Part shown: positions 53,205 to 62,644 of the stretch, piece by piece
Position numbering within the stretch: the stretch's first letter is position 1
Layout: each line of letters opens with the position of its first letter
Assembly (NCBI RefSeq): GCF_001425625.1
Contig: NZ_LMCP01000023.1
Span: 125,428-189,427 of the forward strand
Direction of reading: 5' to 3'
DNA length: 64,000 bases
DNA from: Mesorhizobium sp. Root102
GTDB taxonomy: Bacteria; Pseudomonadota; Alphaproteobacteria; Rhizobiales; Rhizobiaceae
The notes under the pieces: model-generated
What the model saw: only the letters and a program-made list of their open reading frames with translations
Told to the model about the DNA's origin: nothing
Databases searched by the model: none
Translations under genes and position numbers: made by a program

Positions 53205-54580
53205 GCCGCAAGCTTTGCCGCAACCGCGCCGAAAGCGGTGATCAGCCGGTTGACCTGGGCACCTGACGTCGCCGGCGAGATCAGCATCATGTTGTGGAAG
53301 GGTGCGATCAGCACGCCCCGATTGACCAGCGCGACATGGATGGCTGCCTCCAATTCCGGCGCATGCGCCACTTCCGCCTCAGCGCCATTGCGCAGCGGAC
53401 CGGGCGCACAGATGAACTCGACACGAGCGCCGACACGGGAAACATGCCAGGGCAAGCGATAGCGGTCGATCACGCCGGACAGCCCGGCATCGAGCCGCCG
53501 CGCCAGACGATCCATCCGGTCATAATTTTCCTGGGTCATCACCTCTTCAAGCGTGGCCCGCATCGCAGCGAACTGTAGCGGGTTGGCCGACAGCGTCGTG
53601 CCCATGCCGGAATAGCCCGGCTGCTTGGTCCTGTTGTAGTCTGCGTAGCGCGAGGCGACGTCGTCGCTCATGCCCCACACACTTGCCGGCACACCCCCGG
53701 CAATCGGCTTGCCCAGGACGAAGAAATCCGGGTCGAGACCATACTTCCTCGTGTAGCCGCCGGGGCCGGTCGAGATCGTATGCGTCTCGTCGATCAGAAG
53801 CAGTGTGCCGGCCGCCCGCGTCAGTCTGCGCAGCGCGTCATGGTAGCCCGGATCGGCCAGCACCATGCAGGAATTGGTCAGCACCGGTTCGGCAATGACG
53901 CAAGCCACATCCTTGTCCCTGAGCGCGGCTTCCAGCGCGGCAATGTCGTTGAACTCGATCACCTTGGCCGTACGGGTCAGGTCGCGGAACTCGCCGGCCA
54001 ATCCCGGCCGGTTGACGGGCTCGCCGTCGATAAGCCGCACCATCGTCTCGTCGACCGAGCCGTGATAGCAGCCATTGAAGACGAGGATTTTCTCCCGGCC
54101 GGTAACGGCGCGGGCCACGCGCAGCGCAAAGCGGTTGGCGTCGGTCGCCGTCGTCGCGATCTGCCAGAACGGCAGGCCGAAGCGCTGCTGCAGCAGCGGC
54201 CCGATGGCGAGCGCATCTTCCGAAGGCAGCATATAGGTCAGGCCGCGTCCGGCCTGGCGGCGGATGGCGCGCGCCACCGGCGGCGGCGAATGGCCGAACA
54301 TCGAGCCGGTGTCGCCAAGGCAGAAATCGTCAAGCCTGATCCCGTCGATGTCGGTGATGGTCGCGCCTTTGGCGCTGTCGACCAGGATCGGAAAGGGCGT
54401 CGGCCAGTCGTTCATCCAGTGCATAGGCACGCCGCCGAAGAAGCCGGGCAGGCCGTTGCCGGCCTTGGCTTGCGACTTTGGCCGCGCCTTGCGGAAGGCT
54501 GCCCCCTCGGTTTCGCGCAACTCGGCAATGCGGTCGCGACCGATGCCGCCGATGGACGTCTTGGAAGTATCGCTGTGCAT
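53201..54580 (-). CDS. Class III (PLP) aminotransferase, glutamate-1-semialdehyde-mutase-like
   Basis: A 459-residue PLP enzyme. The Schiff-base Lys is in VLGKPIAGGVPASVWG near 290, with IDETHT upstream and NGCYHGSVDE near 170. The arrangement is that of aminomutase-like class III enzymes, but gene context argues against haem synthesis: it is coupled to a gamma-glutamyl ligase. Together they could open a route for using an amine as nitrogen source. Confidence 0.87.
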   Translation of the reverse strand: MHSDTSKTSIGGIGRDRIAELRETEGAAFRKARPKSQAKAGNGLPGFFGGVPMHWMNDWPTPFPILVDSAKGATITDIDGIRLDDFCLGDTGSMFGHSPPPVARAIRRQAGRGLTYMLPSEDALAIGPLLQQRFGLPFWQIATTATDANRFALRVARAVTGREKILVFNGCYHGSVDETMVRLIDGEPVNRPGLAGEFRDLTRTAKVIEFNDIAALEAALRDKDVACVIAEPVLTNSCMVLADPGYHDALRRLTRAAGTLLLIDETHTISTGPGGYTRKYGLDPDFFVLGKPIAGGVPASVWGMSDDVASRYADYNRTKQPGYSGMGTTLSANPLQFAAMRATLEEVMTQENYDRMDRLARRLDAGLSGVIDRYRLPWHVSRVGARVEFICAPGPLRNGAEAEVAHAPELEAAIHVALVNRGVLIAPFHNMMLISPATSGAQVNRLITAFGAVAAKLAA

Positions 54581-54738
54581 GAAAACCCCTCTGGTCGATC
54601 CCTCTTAGCCAATCCGTGTCCGCATCCGCAATTGGCCGCGCGTCCATCCTGCGTTGGCTCAGCCATTGGCAGCGGCGCTTGACCGTGCTGCCGAAGTCAG
54701 CGCCAATATGAGCGGGAATTGAGGTGGGGACAGCAAAA

Positions 54739-55191
54739 ATGAGGACGATCATCTGTGTGACAATGCTTCTGTCGTCGGCCAGCGCCGCCTTCGCCTCAGG
54801 CGGCATCTGGTGCAACGTCGACGATACGGCGGTGGCATTCGACGTCGGCGCCGGCGTCACCAGGGGCATGGGCGGCCCGACCTTCAACTTTCGCGGCGAT
54901 CTCGAAATCAAGGCGAGGTCAGTTGACGATCATCTGCGCAAGACGACGTTCGAGGATTCCAACCTGACCCAGTACTGGCTGGACGGCAAGGATCTGCGGC
55001 TGAACATCTACCGCGAGTACGAGGTGGCAAACACATTCAATTCCGTCGAACTGACGATCCTGACCAAGGCCAGCGACGAAGGGATCTATGACGGGCAGTA
55101 CACACTTGCCGTTTATGACAATGCCGCCGACGTGGAAACGGATGGCAAGCCGAAAGAGTTGACGGGCAAGGTGTCGTGCGGGGCTGAATAA
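54739..55191 (+). CDS. Small secreted protein of unknown function
   Basis: A 150-residue protein with a signal peptide (cleavage near AFA-SG) and a mature domain with two Cys (IWCNVDD and VSCGAE), which may form a disulfide joining the ends. The predicted structure is beta-rich. The ATG at 54739 has GGGG upstream. Divergent from the aminotransferase and convergent with the WD40 gene. I do not recognise a family. Confidence 0.72.
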   Translation: MRTIICVTMLLSSASAAFASGGIWCNVDDTAVAFDVGAGVTRGMGGPTFNFRGDLEIKARSVDDHLRKTTFEDSNLTQYWLDGKDLRLNIYREYEVANTFNSVELTILTKASDEGIYDGQYTLAVYDNAADVETDGKPKELTGKVSCGAE

Positions 55192-55199
55192 GTCCTGAA

Positions 55200-56174
55200 C
55201 TACGCCGAAATGTCGATGACGCCGCAGTCGCCAGCGGCACTGCCAAAGGCGACGCGGCGCTCTTCCTTGTCCCACATCATCGAGGTGATGGCGCCCTTGC
55301 CCGGCCGCCGCAACAGCACTTCCTTGGCGTCGGCAAAGCGCACCGCCATCACCATGCCGTCATCATAGCCGACGGCGACGACATCCTGGCTGGGGTGACA
55401 GGCGACTGCCGTCACCATGGCGTTGCCGCGCGTGCCGAGTTCCAGTGGTGCCTTGCCCATCGGCCCGTCCTTGCCTGAAAACGGCCAGACGATCGCCGCC
55501 GGCGCGCCGGAACTCGCCAGCCACTTGCCCTTCACGCTCCACGACAGGCTTTTGACCTTGCCGGGATAACCGGTCATGCGCATGTGCTTGCCGTCGGCGA
55601 GCTTCCAGCCATGCAGCGCGTTCTCCTGCATCGTGGTGACGAGGAAGGCGCCGTCGGGCGAGAAGGTGATGCCGGTGTGGGCGCCGGCCCATTCGAGCTC
55701 CACCGGCTTGCCCTCGGCGGCCGGGAAATGCAGTGTCGCGCCATTGTAGCGGGCGACACCGAAGCGCATGCCCTTGGGCGAGAACGCCAACCCTTCCACC
55801 GAACGCGGATGAACGAATTCCCTGGTCTTGCCGTCGGCGAAGCGCACGAAGGCGGTCTTGCCCGTCGCATAGGCGATCGCGCCTTGCGGTCCTGCGGCGA
55901 CGCTGGTGATCCACTTCTTTCCGGCACTGGTCAGTTCGGTGGCTTCGCCGCCTGCCTTCACAGCAAACACCTTGCCGTCCTCGCCGCCGGTGATGAGGCG
56001 GTCGTTGGCCGCATCGTGGAAGGCGGCGAGCAGCCCGTCATTGGCCTGAACCGTCTTGTGACCATGGTCGAGCCGATGGATCGCGCCGTCAGCCAGCGCG
56101 AAATGCGGCACGTCGCCGAGGAAGACGGCGGCGACGCAATGGCCTTCGAGGTCTAGGGGGGCGACTGTGGGCAT
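55200..56174 (-). CDS. WD40-repeat protein
   Basis: A 324-residue beta-propeller with about seven WD40-like repeats (for example VEGLAFSPKGMRFGVARYNG and GITFSPDGAFLVTT). No signal peptide. The long open frame upstream runs through the palindromic repeat and is not coding; the ATG at 56174 begins the conserved part. It follows the CobW GTPase on the same strand; the pair recurs in Rhizobiales and a role in metal handling is inferred. Confidence 0.8.
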   Translation of the reverse strand: MPTVAPLDLEGHCVAAVFLGDVPHFALADGAIHRLDHGHKTVQANDGLLAAFHDAANDRLITGGEDGKVFAVKAGGEATELTSAGKKWITSVAAGPQGAIAYATGKTAFVRFADGKTREFVHPRSVEGLAFSPKGMRFGVARYNGATLHFPAAEGKPVELEWAGAHTGITFSPDGAFLVTTMQENALHGWKLADGKHMRMTGYPGKVKSLSWSVKGKWLASSGAPAAIVWPFSGKDGPMGKAPLELGTRGNAMVTAVACHPSQDVVAVGYDDGMVMAVRFADAKEVLLRRPGKGAITSMMWDKEERRVAFGSAAGDCGVIDISA

Positions 56175-56242
56175 CAGAACCATTCCAATGAAGTTTGCTG
56201 CCATCCCCGAGAAGTCGCCAGCGCGGCCAGGTGTGGCGCCAA

Positions 56243-56387
56243 CCTTCTCCCCTTGTGGGAGAAGGTGGATCGGCGCGCAGCGCCGAGACGAATGAGGGTG
56301 TTGGACGGAGTGCCGTCGGTGCCAAGCTGGATCACCCCTCATCCGACCGAGCTTCGCTCAGCCACCTTCTCCCACAAGGGGAGAAGG
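56243..56387. repeat. RIME-like intergenic palindromic element
   Basis: A 145-base element with perfect 26-base inverted ends (56243-56268 and 56362-56387), each itself containing CTTCTCCCCTTGTGGGAGAAG. The centre holds smaller palindromes such as GGCGCGCAGCGCC. The type is widespread in rhizobial intergenic DNA and likely folds into a long cruciform RNA. It lies between cobW and the WD40 gene. Confidence 0.88.
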
Positions 56388-56424
56388 ACAGAAGGGGCAG
56401 CGCTAGCGTTATAAGGCTTGGAAA

Positions 56425-57471
56425 TCAAGTCACCTGGCAGGCGTCGAAGCTCTTCTTCAGCCGTTCGGCATCCAGCTCGCGGCCGATGAACACCAGCCGG
56501 CTCTCATGCTTCTCGCCGTCCTTCCAGGCGCGCTGGTGGTCGCCTTCGATGATCATGTGCACGCCCTGTATGACGTAGCGCTCGTCATCACCCTTGAGCG
56601 CGATGATGCCCTTGAGCCGCAGGATGTTGGGGCCTTCCATCTGGGTGATCTTCTCGATCCACGGGAAGAATTTCTTCGGGTCCATCTCGCCGCCGCGCAG
56701 CGACACCGACTGCACCGTCACATCATGGATGTCGGAAGCATGTGCGTGATGGTGGTGGTCATGCCCGTCATGATCGTGGTGATGATGATCGTGGCCGTCA
56801 TGGTCATGGTCGTCATGCGCCTCGAGAAAATCCGGATCGTTTTCCAGCGCTCGGGACAGGTCGAATGCGCCGCGATCGAGGACTTCGGACAAGGCGACGC
56901 CGGCGCGTGTCGTGCGATGGATCTTCGCCGCCGGATTGATGGCGCGGATCGTCGCCTCGACCTTGGCGAGCTCTTCGGGGGTGACGAGGTCGGTCTTGTT
57001 GAGCACGACGACATCGGCGAAGGCGATCTGGTCCTCGGCTTCCTTGGAATCCTTGAGCCGCAGTGGCAGGTGCTTGGCGTCGACCAGCGCCACCACCGCG
57101 TCAAGCCTGGTCTTGGAGCGCACGTCGTCGTCCATGAAGAAGGTCTGCGCCACCGGCACGGGATCGGCGAGCCCGGTGGTCTCGACGACGATGGCGTCGA
57201 AGCGCCCTGGCCGGCGCATCAGGCCCTCGACGACACGGATCAGGTCGCCGCGCACCGTGCAGCAGACGCAGCCATTGTTCATCTCGTAGATTTCCTCGTC
57301 GGATTCCACGATCAGATCATTGTCGATGCCGATTTCGCCGAACTCGTTGACGATGACGGCGTAGCGCTTGCCGTGGCTTTCCGACAGGATGCGGTTGAGC
57401 AGTGTCGTCTTGCCGGCGCCGAGATAGCCGGTGAGAACGGTTACGGGGATCTGCGTCTGTGCGTCGCTCAT
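56425..57471 (-). CDS. CobW/COG0523-family GTPase (metallochaperone)
   Basis: A 348-residue G3E GTPase. P-loop GYLGAGKTT at 15-23, metal site CVCC near 70, NKTD near 160, and a His/Asp-rich stretch with several HDHDGHDHHHH-type repeats before the C-terminal domain. Such proteins deliver zinc or other metals; the His-rich loop favours zinc. I did not find a Zur-type box upstream. The ATG at 57471 begins the conserved N-terminus. Confidence 0.88.
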   Translation of the reverse strand: MSDAQTQIPVTVLTGYLGAGKTTLLNRILSESHGKRYAVIVNEFGEIGIDNDLIVESDEEIYEMNNGCVCCTVRGDLIRVVEGLMRRPGRFDAIVVETTGLADPVPVAQTFFMDDDVRSKTRLDAVVALVDAKHLPLRLKDSKEAEDQIAFADVVVLNKTDLVTPEELAKVEATIRAINPAAKIHRTTRAGVALSEVLDRGAFDLSRALENDPDFLEAHDDHDHDGHDHHHHDHDGHDHHHHAHASDIHDVTVQSVSLRGGEMDPKKFFPWIEKITQMEGPNILRLKGIIALKGDDERYVIQGVHMIIEGDHQRAWKDGEKHESRLVFIGRELDAERLKKSFDACQVT

Positions 57472-57673
57472 GGCTTGCCTCGAAGGTGCTGGGCCGCGAA
57501 AAATCCGGCCCTCGAAAAAGGGATTGTCGGTTCCATATAGGATGTGTGCCGGGCTTTTGCACGGGGCAAACCGATGGGCCAAACAGGCTTGCCGACATTA
57601 CCGAATTTAGACTGGCGAGAGCCGCTGCGACCGCCTAGATCAGGACGCGGGAGGCCAATTCGAGAGGCAAGAT

Positions 57674-58419
57674 ATGTCCGGCAAGCCATCCTCCTTCTCA
57701 TTGAGCCGACGCCAGGCGCTTGGTTTGATCGCGGTCACGGCCGGAGGTGGTGCCTTCCTGCCGGCCTCGGCAATGGCCGCCCAATCTTCGGCTACCCAGG
57801 CCTCGCTCTATGCCGGACTGGCCCTGTTCGAAAACGGCGCTGGTGTCTGCACCATTACGCTTGAAGTGACCGAGGGACCGTTCTATTTCGACCCGAAACT
57901 CGAACGTGCCGATGTCACCGAAGGCAAGAAGGGTATTGCCCTTGACGTCCGGCTGCAGGTCGTCGACGCGGGCTGCCGCCCGGTTGCCGGCGCTCGTGTC
58001 GACATCTGGCATTGCGACGCGCAAGGTGCCTATTCCGGCTATCCGGGACAAGGTGACGGCCGGGACGTCGACACGTCGGCCAAACCTTCCTGCGTGGTTG
58101 GCAAAGGACCGACGCAAGCGGCATCGTTTCCTTCGCTACCATCTATCCCGGCTGGTATCGCGGCCGCACCACCCATATCCATTTCAAGGTCTTCCCTGAC
58201 GACAGTTCGGTGATGACCGGCCAGTTGTTCTTCCCCGACAGCCTCAGCGAGCAGATCTTCGCCACGGTCGCACCCTACAATGACCGGCCCGGCAAGCGCG
58301 ATACCTCCAATGCCAGCGACGGCATCGCCAGGCAGGCCGGACCGCAATCGCAAGCCGCACTGCGCGAGGTGGAGGATGCCTATCAGGCGCTGATGATCGT
58401 CGCGAAGAAGCCCGGCTGA
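57674..58419 (+). pseudogene. Intradiol ring-cleavage dioxygenase broken by a single-base frameshift
   Basis: The frame starts with a Tat-type signal (SLSRRQALGLIAV) and encodes the first half of a catechol-type dioxygenase to RDVDTSA. Near 58077-58081 one base is missing: adding a G to GTCGGCC restores the family sequence DTSGQTFLRGWQRTDASG, then YPGWYRGRTTHIHFK with the iron-ligand Tyr and His, and reads to 58419. As written the product would lose the iron site. All other residues are intact, so this is a very recent mutation or a sequencing error. Confidence 0.85.
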
Positions 58420-58634
58420 GCGGCATTCCCTCAGCCCCTGCTTGCGGCAAGAACTCCGGCCGCGAAAACTCGTTTGTCATCTAACTGAAATAAACATCTG
58501 GCATTAGCCACGGCGGACACCACAATGCTTGCCGGCAAAGCTGTTTGAAGCTCCGGAATCTTTTTGATCGTCGATTGCCAACCGGCCGGCTGTCTCTATG
58601 CTGCCCGCACCGGTACGGCCGAAGAGGGATGACC

Positions 58635-59105
58635 ATGGCCAAGGCGGACAAGACTGCGACAATGAGCCGGCTGCATTCGGTGGCAAGGCTGGCAAGAACC
58701 GCGCTGGCGGCACGGCTCCTGGCGCACGGCTTCTATGCCGGCCAGGACCAGATCATGCTGGCGCTCGACCGCGAGGACGGCCAGACGCCTGGCAATCTTG
58801 CCGGTCGCCTCGGTGTGCGCCCGCCCACCATCACCAAGACCATCAACCGGCTGCAGGCCCAGGGTTTCCTGGAAAAACGCGCCTCGTCGGCTGATGCTCG
58901 CCAGGCGCACATCTTCCTCACCGACACCGGCCGCGACATCATCCACGCCATCGAGAAATCGGTTAAGAAGACAGAGAAGCAGGCACTGAAGGGCCTCGAC
59001 AAGAAGGACCAGAAGGCGCTGTTCAAGCTGCTTGCCCGCATCGAGGCCAACCTCTCGAACGAGGAACTGGTGCTCATCGACGACGACGCCGAGTCGGACG
59101 ACTGA
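58635..59105 (+). CDS. MarR-family transcriptional regulator
   Basis: A 156-residue winged-helix regulator with the recognition region TPGNLAGRLGVRPPTITKT and the wing KRASSADARQAHIFLTDTG. AGAGGG six bases before the ATG at 58635 favours it over the ATG at 58629. It follows the broken dioxygenase by 215 bases and may control it or neighbouring genes. The ligand is unknown. Confidence 0.88.
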   Translation: MAKADKTATMSRLHSVARLARTALAARLLAHGFYAGQDQIMLALDREDGQTPGNLAGRLGVRPPTITKTINRLQAQGFLEKRASSADARQAHIFLTDTGRDIIHAIEKSVKKTEKQALKGLDKKDQKALFKLLARIEANLSNEELVLIDDDAESDD

Positions 59106-59129
59106 TCAGCCGATCGTCGCGGCAGGCGA

Positions 59130-60002
59130 TCAGGCCGCCGTCGCAGTGAATCCATGAACCAGCGACGACCAGCGCCCCGGCGTCATACCGAACGCCTTCT
59201 TGAATTGCCTGATAAAATGGCTCTGGTCGCTGAAGCCGGCTTCGACCGCGATCTGCGCCAAAGGTTCGCCAGCGGCAATCATGCGCCGTGCGCGCTGAAG
59301 CCGGCGCATCACCAGGAAGCGATGTGGGCTGGTCGAGAAAGCGGCGCGGAAATGCCGTGACAAGGCGTAGCGGTCGAGCCCGGTTACCGCTTCCAGTTCG
59401 CCGGAGCGCACCGGTCGGGTCAGGTTTTCCGTGAGATAGTCGCGCGCAAGTGCAGCCGCTCGCCACGCCGTCCTGGTCATCGGCTTTGCCGGTTGGCCGG
59501 CATGCCGTGTCAGGCTTTGCATCAGTTGCGTCAGGAAGTCGTCGACGAACAACTCGTCGAGTTCCTGCTCCAGCGGCCCCAGCGCAGAAAGCAGCGTCGC
59601 GCAGAAAGCGGCGTCCGTCACCACGCCATCCCTGACAAAAGGCAGCGAAGCGCCGCCAAGGCAGTCGAGCATCAGTGACGGCTCCAGGTAGAGCATCCTG
59701 TAGCGCAGGCCGTCCTCGGTACCCGCGCCGCCGTCATGCAACTCGTCGGGATGCAGCACGATGATCTGACCGGGCAGGCTGTGGCGCGCAGCACCAAGAT
59801 AGCGAAACGTCTGCACCCCGTGCAGTGTCACCCCGATCGAATAGGTGTCGTGGCGATGCAACTCGAACGCGCTGCCACGGAAGCGCGCCTCGATCCGCTC
59901 CATGCCGGCGGGATCGGGGGCGGAAATGATGCAGTTTTCCGCCGCACCGACGCACAAACGTCCAAGACCCCTGAAGGCCTGGCTGTCTAGATCGTGCGAC
60001 AT
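59130..60002 (-). CDS. AraC-family transcriptional regulator
   Basis: A 290-residue regulator with an N-terminal cupin-like sensing domain (FELHRHDTYSIGVTLHG) and a C-terminal double helix-turn-helix (LAQIAVEAGFSDQSHFIRQF). GGAG lies before the ATG at 60002. Divergent from the DUF2000 gene with only 50 bases between starts; control of that gene and the exporter behind it is likely. Confidence 0.9.
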   Translation of the reverse strand: MSHDLDSQAFRGLGRLCVGAAENCIISAPDPAGMERIEARFRGSAFELHRHDTYSIGVTLHGVQTFRYLGAARHSLPGQIIVLHPDELHDGGAGTEDGLRYRMLYLEPSLMLDCLGGASLPFVRDGVVTDAAFCATLLSALGPLEQELDELFVDDFLTQLMQSLTRHAGQPAKPMTRTAWRAAALARDYLTENLTRPVRSGELEAVTGLDRYALSRHFRAAFSTSPHRFLVMRRLQRARRMIAAGEPLAQIAVEAGFSDQSHFIRQFKKAFGMTPGRWSSLVHGFTATAA

Positions 60003-60052
60003 CGTCTCCTTCAGCCTCGCATTGGGGCACAAGCTCAAATGGTCAATGTCTC

Positions 60053-60460
60053 ATGTTCGATACGAAATTTGCAATCGTGCTCAGGGAGGATCTGCCGGTC
60101 TGGCAGAAACTCAACGTCACGGCCTTTCTGACCAGCGGCATCGTGGCCCAGTTTCCGGACATCATCGGCGAGCCCTATCGCGACCGCGCCGGCAATCTGT
60201 ACAACCCGCTGTCGATCCAGCCGGTCATCGTTTTGTCCGCCGACCAGGCAACACTGGGCACCATCCATCGGCGCACTCTGGAGCGCGGCGTAACCACCTC
60301 GCTCTATGTCGAGGAGATGTTCGCGACCGGCTTTGACGCGGCCAACCGATCCGTCTTCGGCGAATTCGCGCCTGAAGACGCCAAGGTGGTCGGTATCGCG
60401 CTTCGCGTCGACAAGAAGCTGGTCGACAAGATCACCAAGGGCGCTCGCATGCACGCCTAG
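60053..60460 (+). CDS. DUF2000-family protein
   Basis: A 135-residue cytosolic protein of the DUF2000 family (FAIVLREDLPVWQKLNV; GEPYRDRAGNLYNPLSIQP). Function unknown; structures in the family have an alpha/beta fold like peptidyl-tRNA hydrolase 2. It frequently occurs next to AraC regulators, as here. Confidence 0.82.
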   Translation: MFDTKFAIVLREDLPVWQKLNVTAFLTSGIVAQFPDIIGEPYRDRAGNLYNPLSIQPVIVLSADQATLGTIHRRTLERGVTTSLYVEEMFATGFDAANRSVFGEFAPEDAKVVGIALRVDKKLVDKITKGARMHA

Positions 60461-60602
60461 TTTTCCGAAGCATGGACCAAGCCTGCCGGGGCTCTTGTTA
60501 TGCCAGCCGGCTTTGGTGTCGCGGCAGGCGACAATTGGCTTGCCGGCAGCCGGCAATTCTCGCAAAGGTGAGCTTCAGTCCAGCTTCCCACCCGGCCTGC
60601 AA

Positions 60603-61544
60603 GTGAGTGCTCCGCAAAGACATCTAGAAAGCGCGACGCCCCCGGTGGCGATCCTGTGCATGCTTTCCACCTATGTCTTCTTCACCTTCCTCGACACCAG
60701 CAGCAAGTATCTCGTCCTTGCCGGGGTTTCCGTGCTGATCGTTGCCTGGGTGCGCTTTGCCGTGCATGTCGTGCTGGTCGGCACGCTGCTGCGCGGCTGG
60801 CGCCAGCCGGTGCGGTTTCGCCCGGTCAACCTGCCGGCGCATGTCCTGCGCGGCCTGTTCCTGTTCGGCTCGACCATCTTCAACATCCTGGCACTGCGCT
60901 CCCTGCAACTGGCCGAGACCACTTCGATCTATTTCTTCGGGCCGATGGTGATCACGGCGCTGGCCGGCCCGCTGCTCGGCGAGTGGGCGGGCTGGCGGCG
61001 CTGGCTGGCGATCCTGGCGGCCTTTGCCGGTGTCCTCATCATTACCCGGCCAGGCGTCGGCGTTTTCGGCGTCGGGCACCTGTTCGCGCTCGGCTCGATG
61101 TTGTCGAACTGCTTCTACGTCATCATGACGCGCCGCATGTCGGCGACCGAGACGTCGGAGAGCCTCATCCTGTTTTCGGCGCTGGCGCCGGCGCTGCTGC
61201 TGTTGCCCTTGCTGCCATTTTCGTTTTCCCTGCCGCATGACGGCTGGCACTGGTTCGTGCTGCTCATGCTCGGCGTGTTCGGCGGCGTCGGTCACTGGCT
61301 GCTGGTCCAGGCCTACCGGCTGGCGACGACCACCGCCTTAGCGCCTTATCCCTATTCGCAGATGGTGTGGATGATCATTTCCGGCTGGATCGTCTTCAAG
61401 CAGTTTCCCGACCGCTGGACGCTGCTCGGCGCCGCCATCATTGTCGCCAGCGGCCTCTACATCGTCCATCGCGAGCACCGGCTTCGGCTGCAGAGCCGCG
61501 CCGCCTCGGATGTGGAGGCGGAAGCGCTGGCAAAAAAACTTTGA
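60603..61544 (+). CDS. EamA/DMT-family exporter
   Basis: A 313-residue inner-membrane protein with about ten helices in two EamA halves (SLQLAETTSIYFFGPM; TTTALAPYPYSQMVWMIISG). The GTG at 60603 is chosen because it precedes the first helix; no good ribosome-binding site is visible. Such proteins export amino acids or metabolites; the substrate is unknown. Confidence 0.85.
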   Translation: MSAPQRHLESATPPVAILCMLSTYVFFTFLDTSSKYLVLAGVSVLIVAWVRFAVHVVLVGTLLRGWRQPVRFRPVNLPAHVLRGLFLFGSTIFNILALRSLQLAETTSIYFFGPMVITALAGPLLGEWAGWRRWLAILAAFAGVLIITRPGVGVFGVGHLFALGSMLSNCFYVIMTRRMSATETSESLILFSALAPALLLLPLLPFSFSLPHDGWHWFVLLMLGVFGGVGHWLLVQAYRLATTTALAPYPYSQMVWMIISGWIVFKQFPDRWTLLGAAIIVASGLYIVHREHRLRLQSRAASDVEAEALAKKL

Positions 61545-61576
61545 TTTGCACTCGATCGATGGCATAACGCCGCCTT

Positions 61577-61587
61577 TAAACAGTTTA
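61577..61587. promoter_or_regulatory. Candidate operator upstream of the LacI gene
   Basis: TAAAC-A-GTTTA, an 11-base palindrome, 35 bases before the proposed start of the LacI-family gene. LacI regulators often bind such sites near their own promoter. Confidence 0.45.
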
Positions 61588-61621
61588 GGTCAGGAAATTC
61601 AGGTCCGGGGGGCGCAAGGCG

Positions 61622-62644
61622 CTGGCACAGAAAATCAAGCTTTCGACGATCGCGGATGCGCTCGGCGTGTCCACGGCCACCGTGTCACTGGCGCTGCGCG
61701 ACAGCCCGCTGGTTGCCGGCTCGACGCGCGACCGCATCAAGGAACATGCCCGCGCCATCGGCTATATCTACAATCGCCGCGCGGCCAGCCTGCGCACCTC
61801 GCGTTCGGGCATTGTCGGCGTCGTCGTCCACGACATCATGAACCCGTTCTTCGCCGAGATCCTGCGCTCGATCGAAAGCGAGCTCGACCGCAGCCGGCAG
61901 ACCTTCATCCTGTCCAACCATTATGATCAGCTCGAAAAGCAGCGCACTTTCATCGACACGCTTTTGCAGCTCGGCGCCGACGGCGTCATCATGTCGCCGG
62001 CCATCGGCACACCGGCTTCCGACATCGTGATGGCCGAGGAGAATGGCCTGCCGGCGGTGCTGATCGCGCGTACCGTCGAGGGCGCCGACGTGCCGGTCTT
62101 TCGTGGCGACGACTCTTATGGAACAGGCCTCGCCACCAATCATCTGATCTCGCTCGGCCACAAGCGCATCGCCATGATCGGCGGCACCGACCAAACCTCG
62201 ACCGGTCGCGACCGCTATCAGGGCTATGTCAACGCCATGGAGGCGGCCGGGCTGGAAGTCAGGCCGTCCTGGCGCATCGCCGGCCCGCGCACCAAGCAGG
62301 CCGGCTTCGAGGCCGCCGGACAGTTCCTGGCGCTGAAGGACAGGCCGACGGCGGCCTGCTGCTGGAACGACCTCGTCGCCATCGGCCTGATGAACGGCAT
62401 TGCCCGTGCCGGCCTGGTGCCGGGCGTCGATATCTCCGTCACCGGCTATGACGATCTCGAAGAGGCGGCGATCGCGACGCCGGCGCTGACCACCGTCTGG
62501 AACGGCCAGCGCGAGGTCGGCCGCCGCGCCGCCAGCGCGCTGCTCGACAAGCTCAACGGGCAGACGGTGCGGCCTTCGCAAGAATTGATCAAGCCGGAAC
62601 TGCACGTGCGTCAGTCGACCGGCAAGCCGGTGGAGCGTGCATGA
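61622..62644 (+). CDS. LacI-family regulator with probable CTG start
   Basis: A 340-residue regulator. Full-length homology begins at AQKIKLSTIADALGVSTATV, whose helix-turn-helix is needed for DNA binding. The only possible start there is CTG at 61622, nine bases after GGGGGG; no ATG, GTG or TTG is in frame between the stop at 61586 and GTG 61667. Starting at 61667 would remove the first DNA-binding helix. It overlaps the dehydrogenase gene by four bases (ATGA) and probably controls it. Confidence 0.8.
   Translation: MAQKIKLSTIADALGVSTATVSLALRDSPLVAGSTRDRIKEHARAIGYIYNRRAASLRTSRSGIVGVVVHDIMNPFFAEILRSIESELDRSRQTFILSNHYDQLEKQRTFIDTLLQLGADGVIMSPAIGTPASDIVMAEENGLPAVLIARTVEGADVPVFRGDDSYGTGLATNHLISLGHKRIAMIGGTDQTSTGRDRYQGYVNAMEAAGLEVRPSWRIAGPRTKQAGFEAAGQFLALKDRPTAACCWNDLVAIGLMNGIARAGLVPGVDISVTGYDDLEEAAIATPALTTVWNGQREVGRRAASALLDKLNGQTVRPSQELIKPELHVRQSTGKPVERA

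Noticed and set aside
61667..62644. GTG start for the LacI regulator
   Set aside because: It would delete the first helix of the DNA-binding motif that is plainly encoded upstream in frame.
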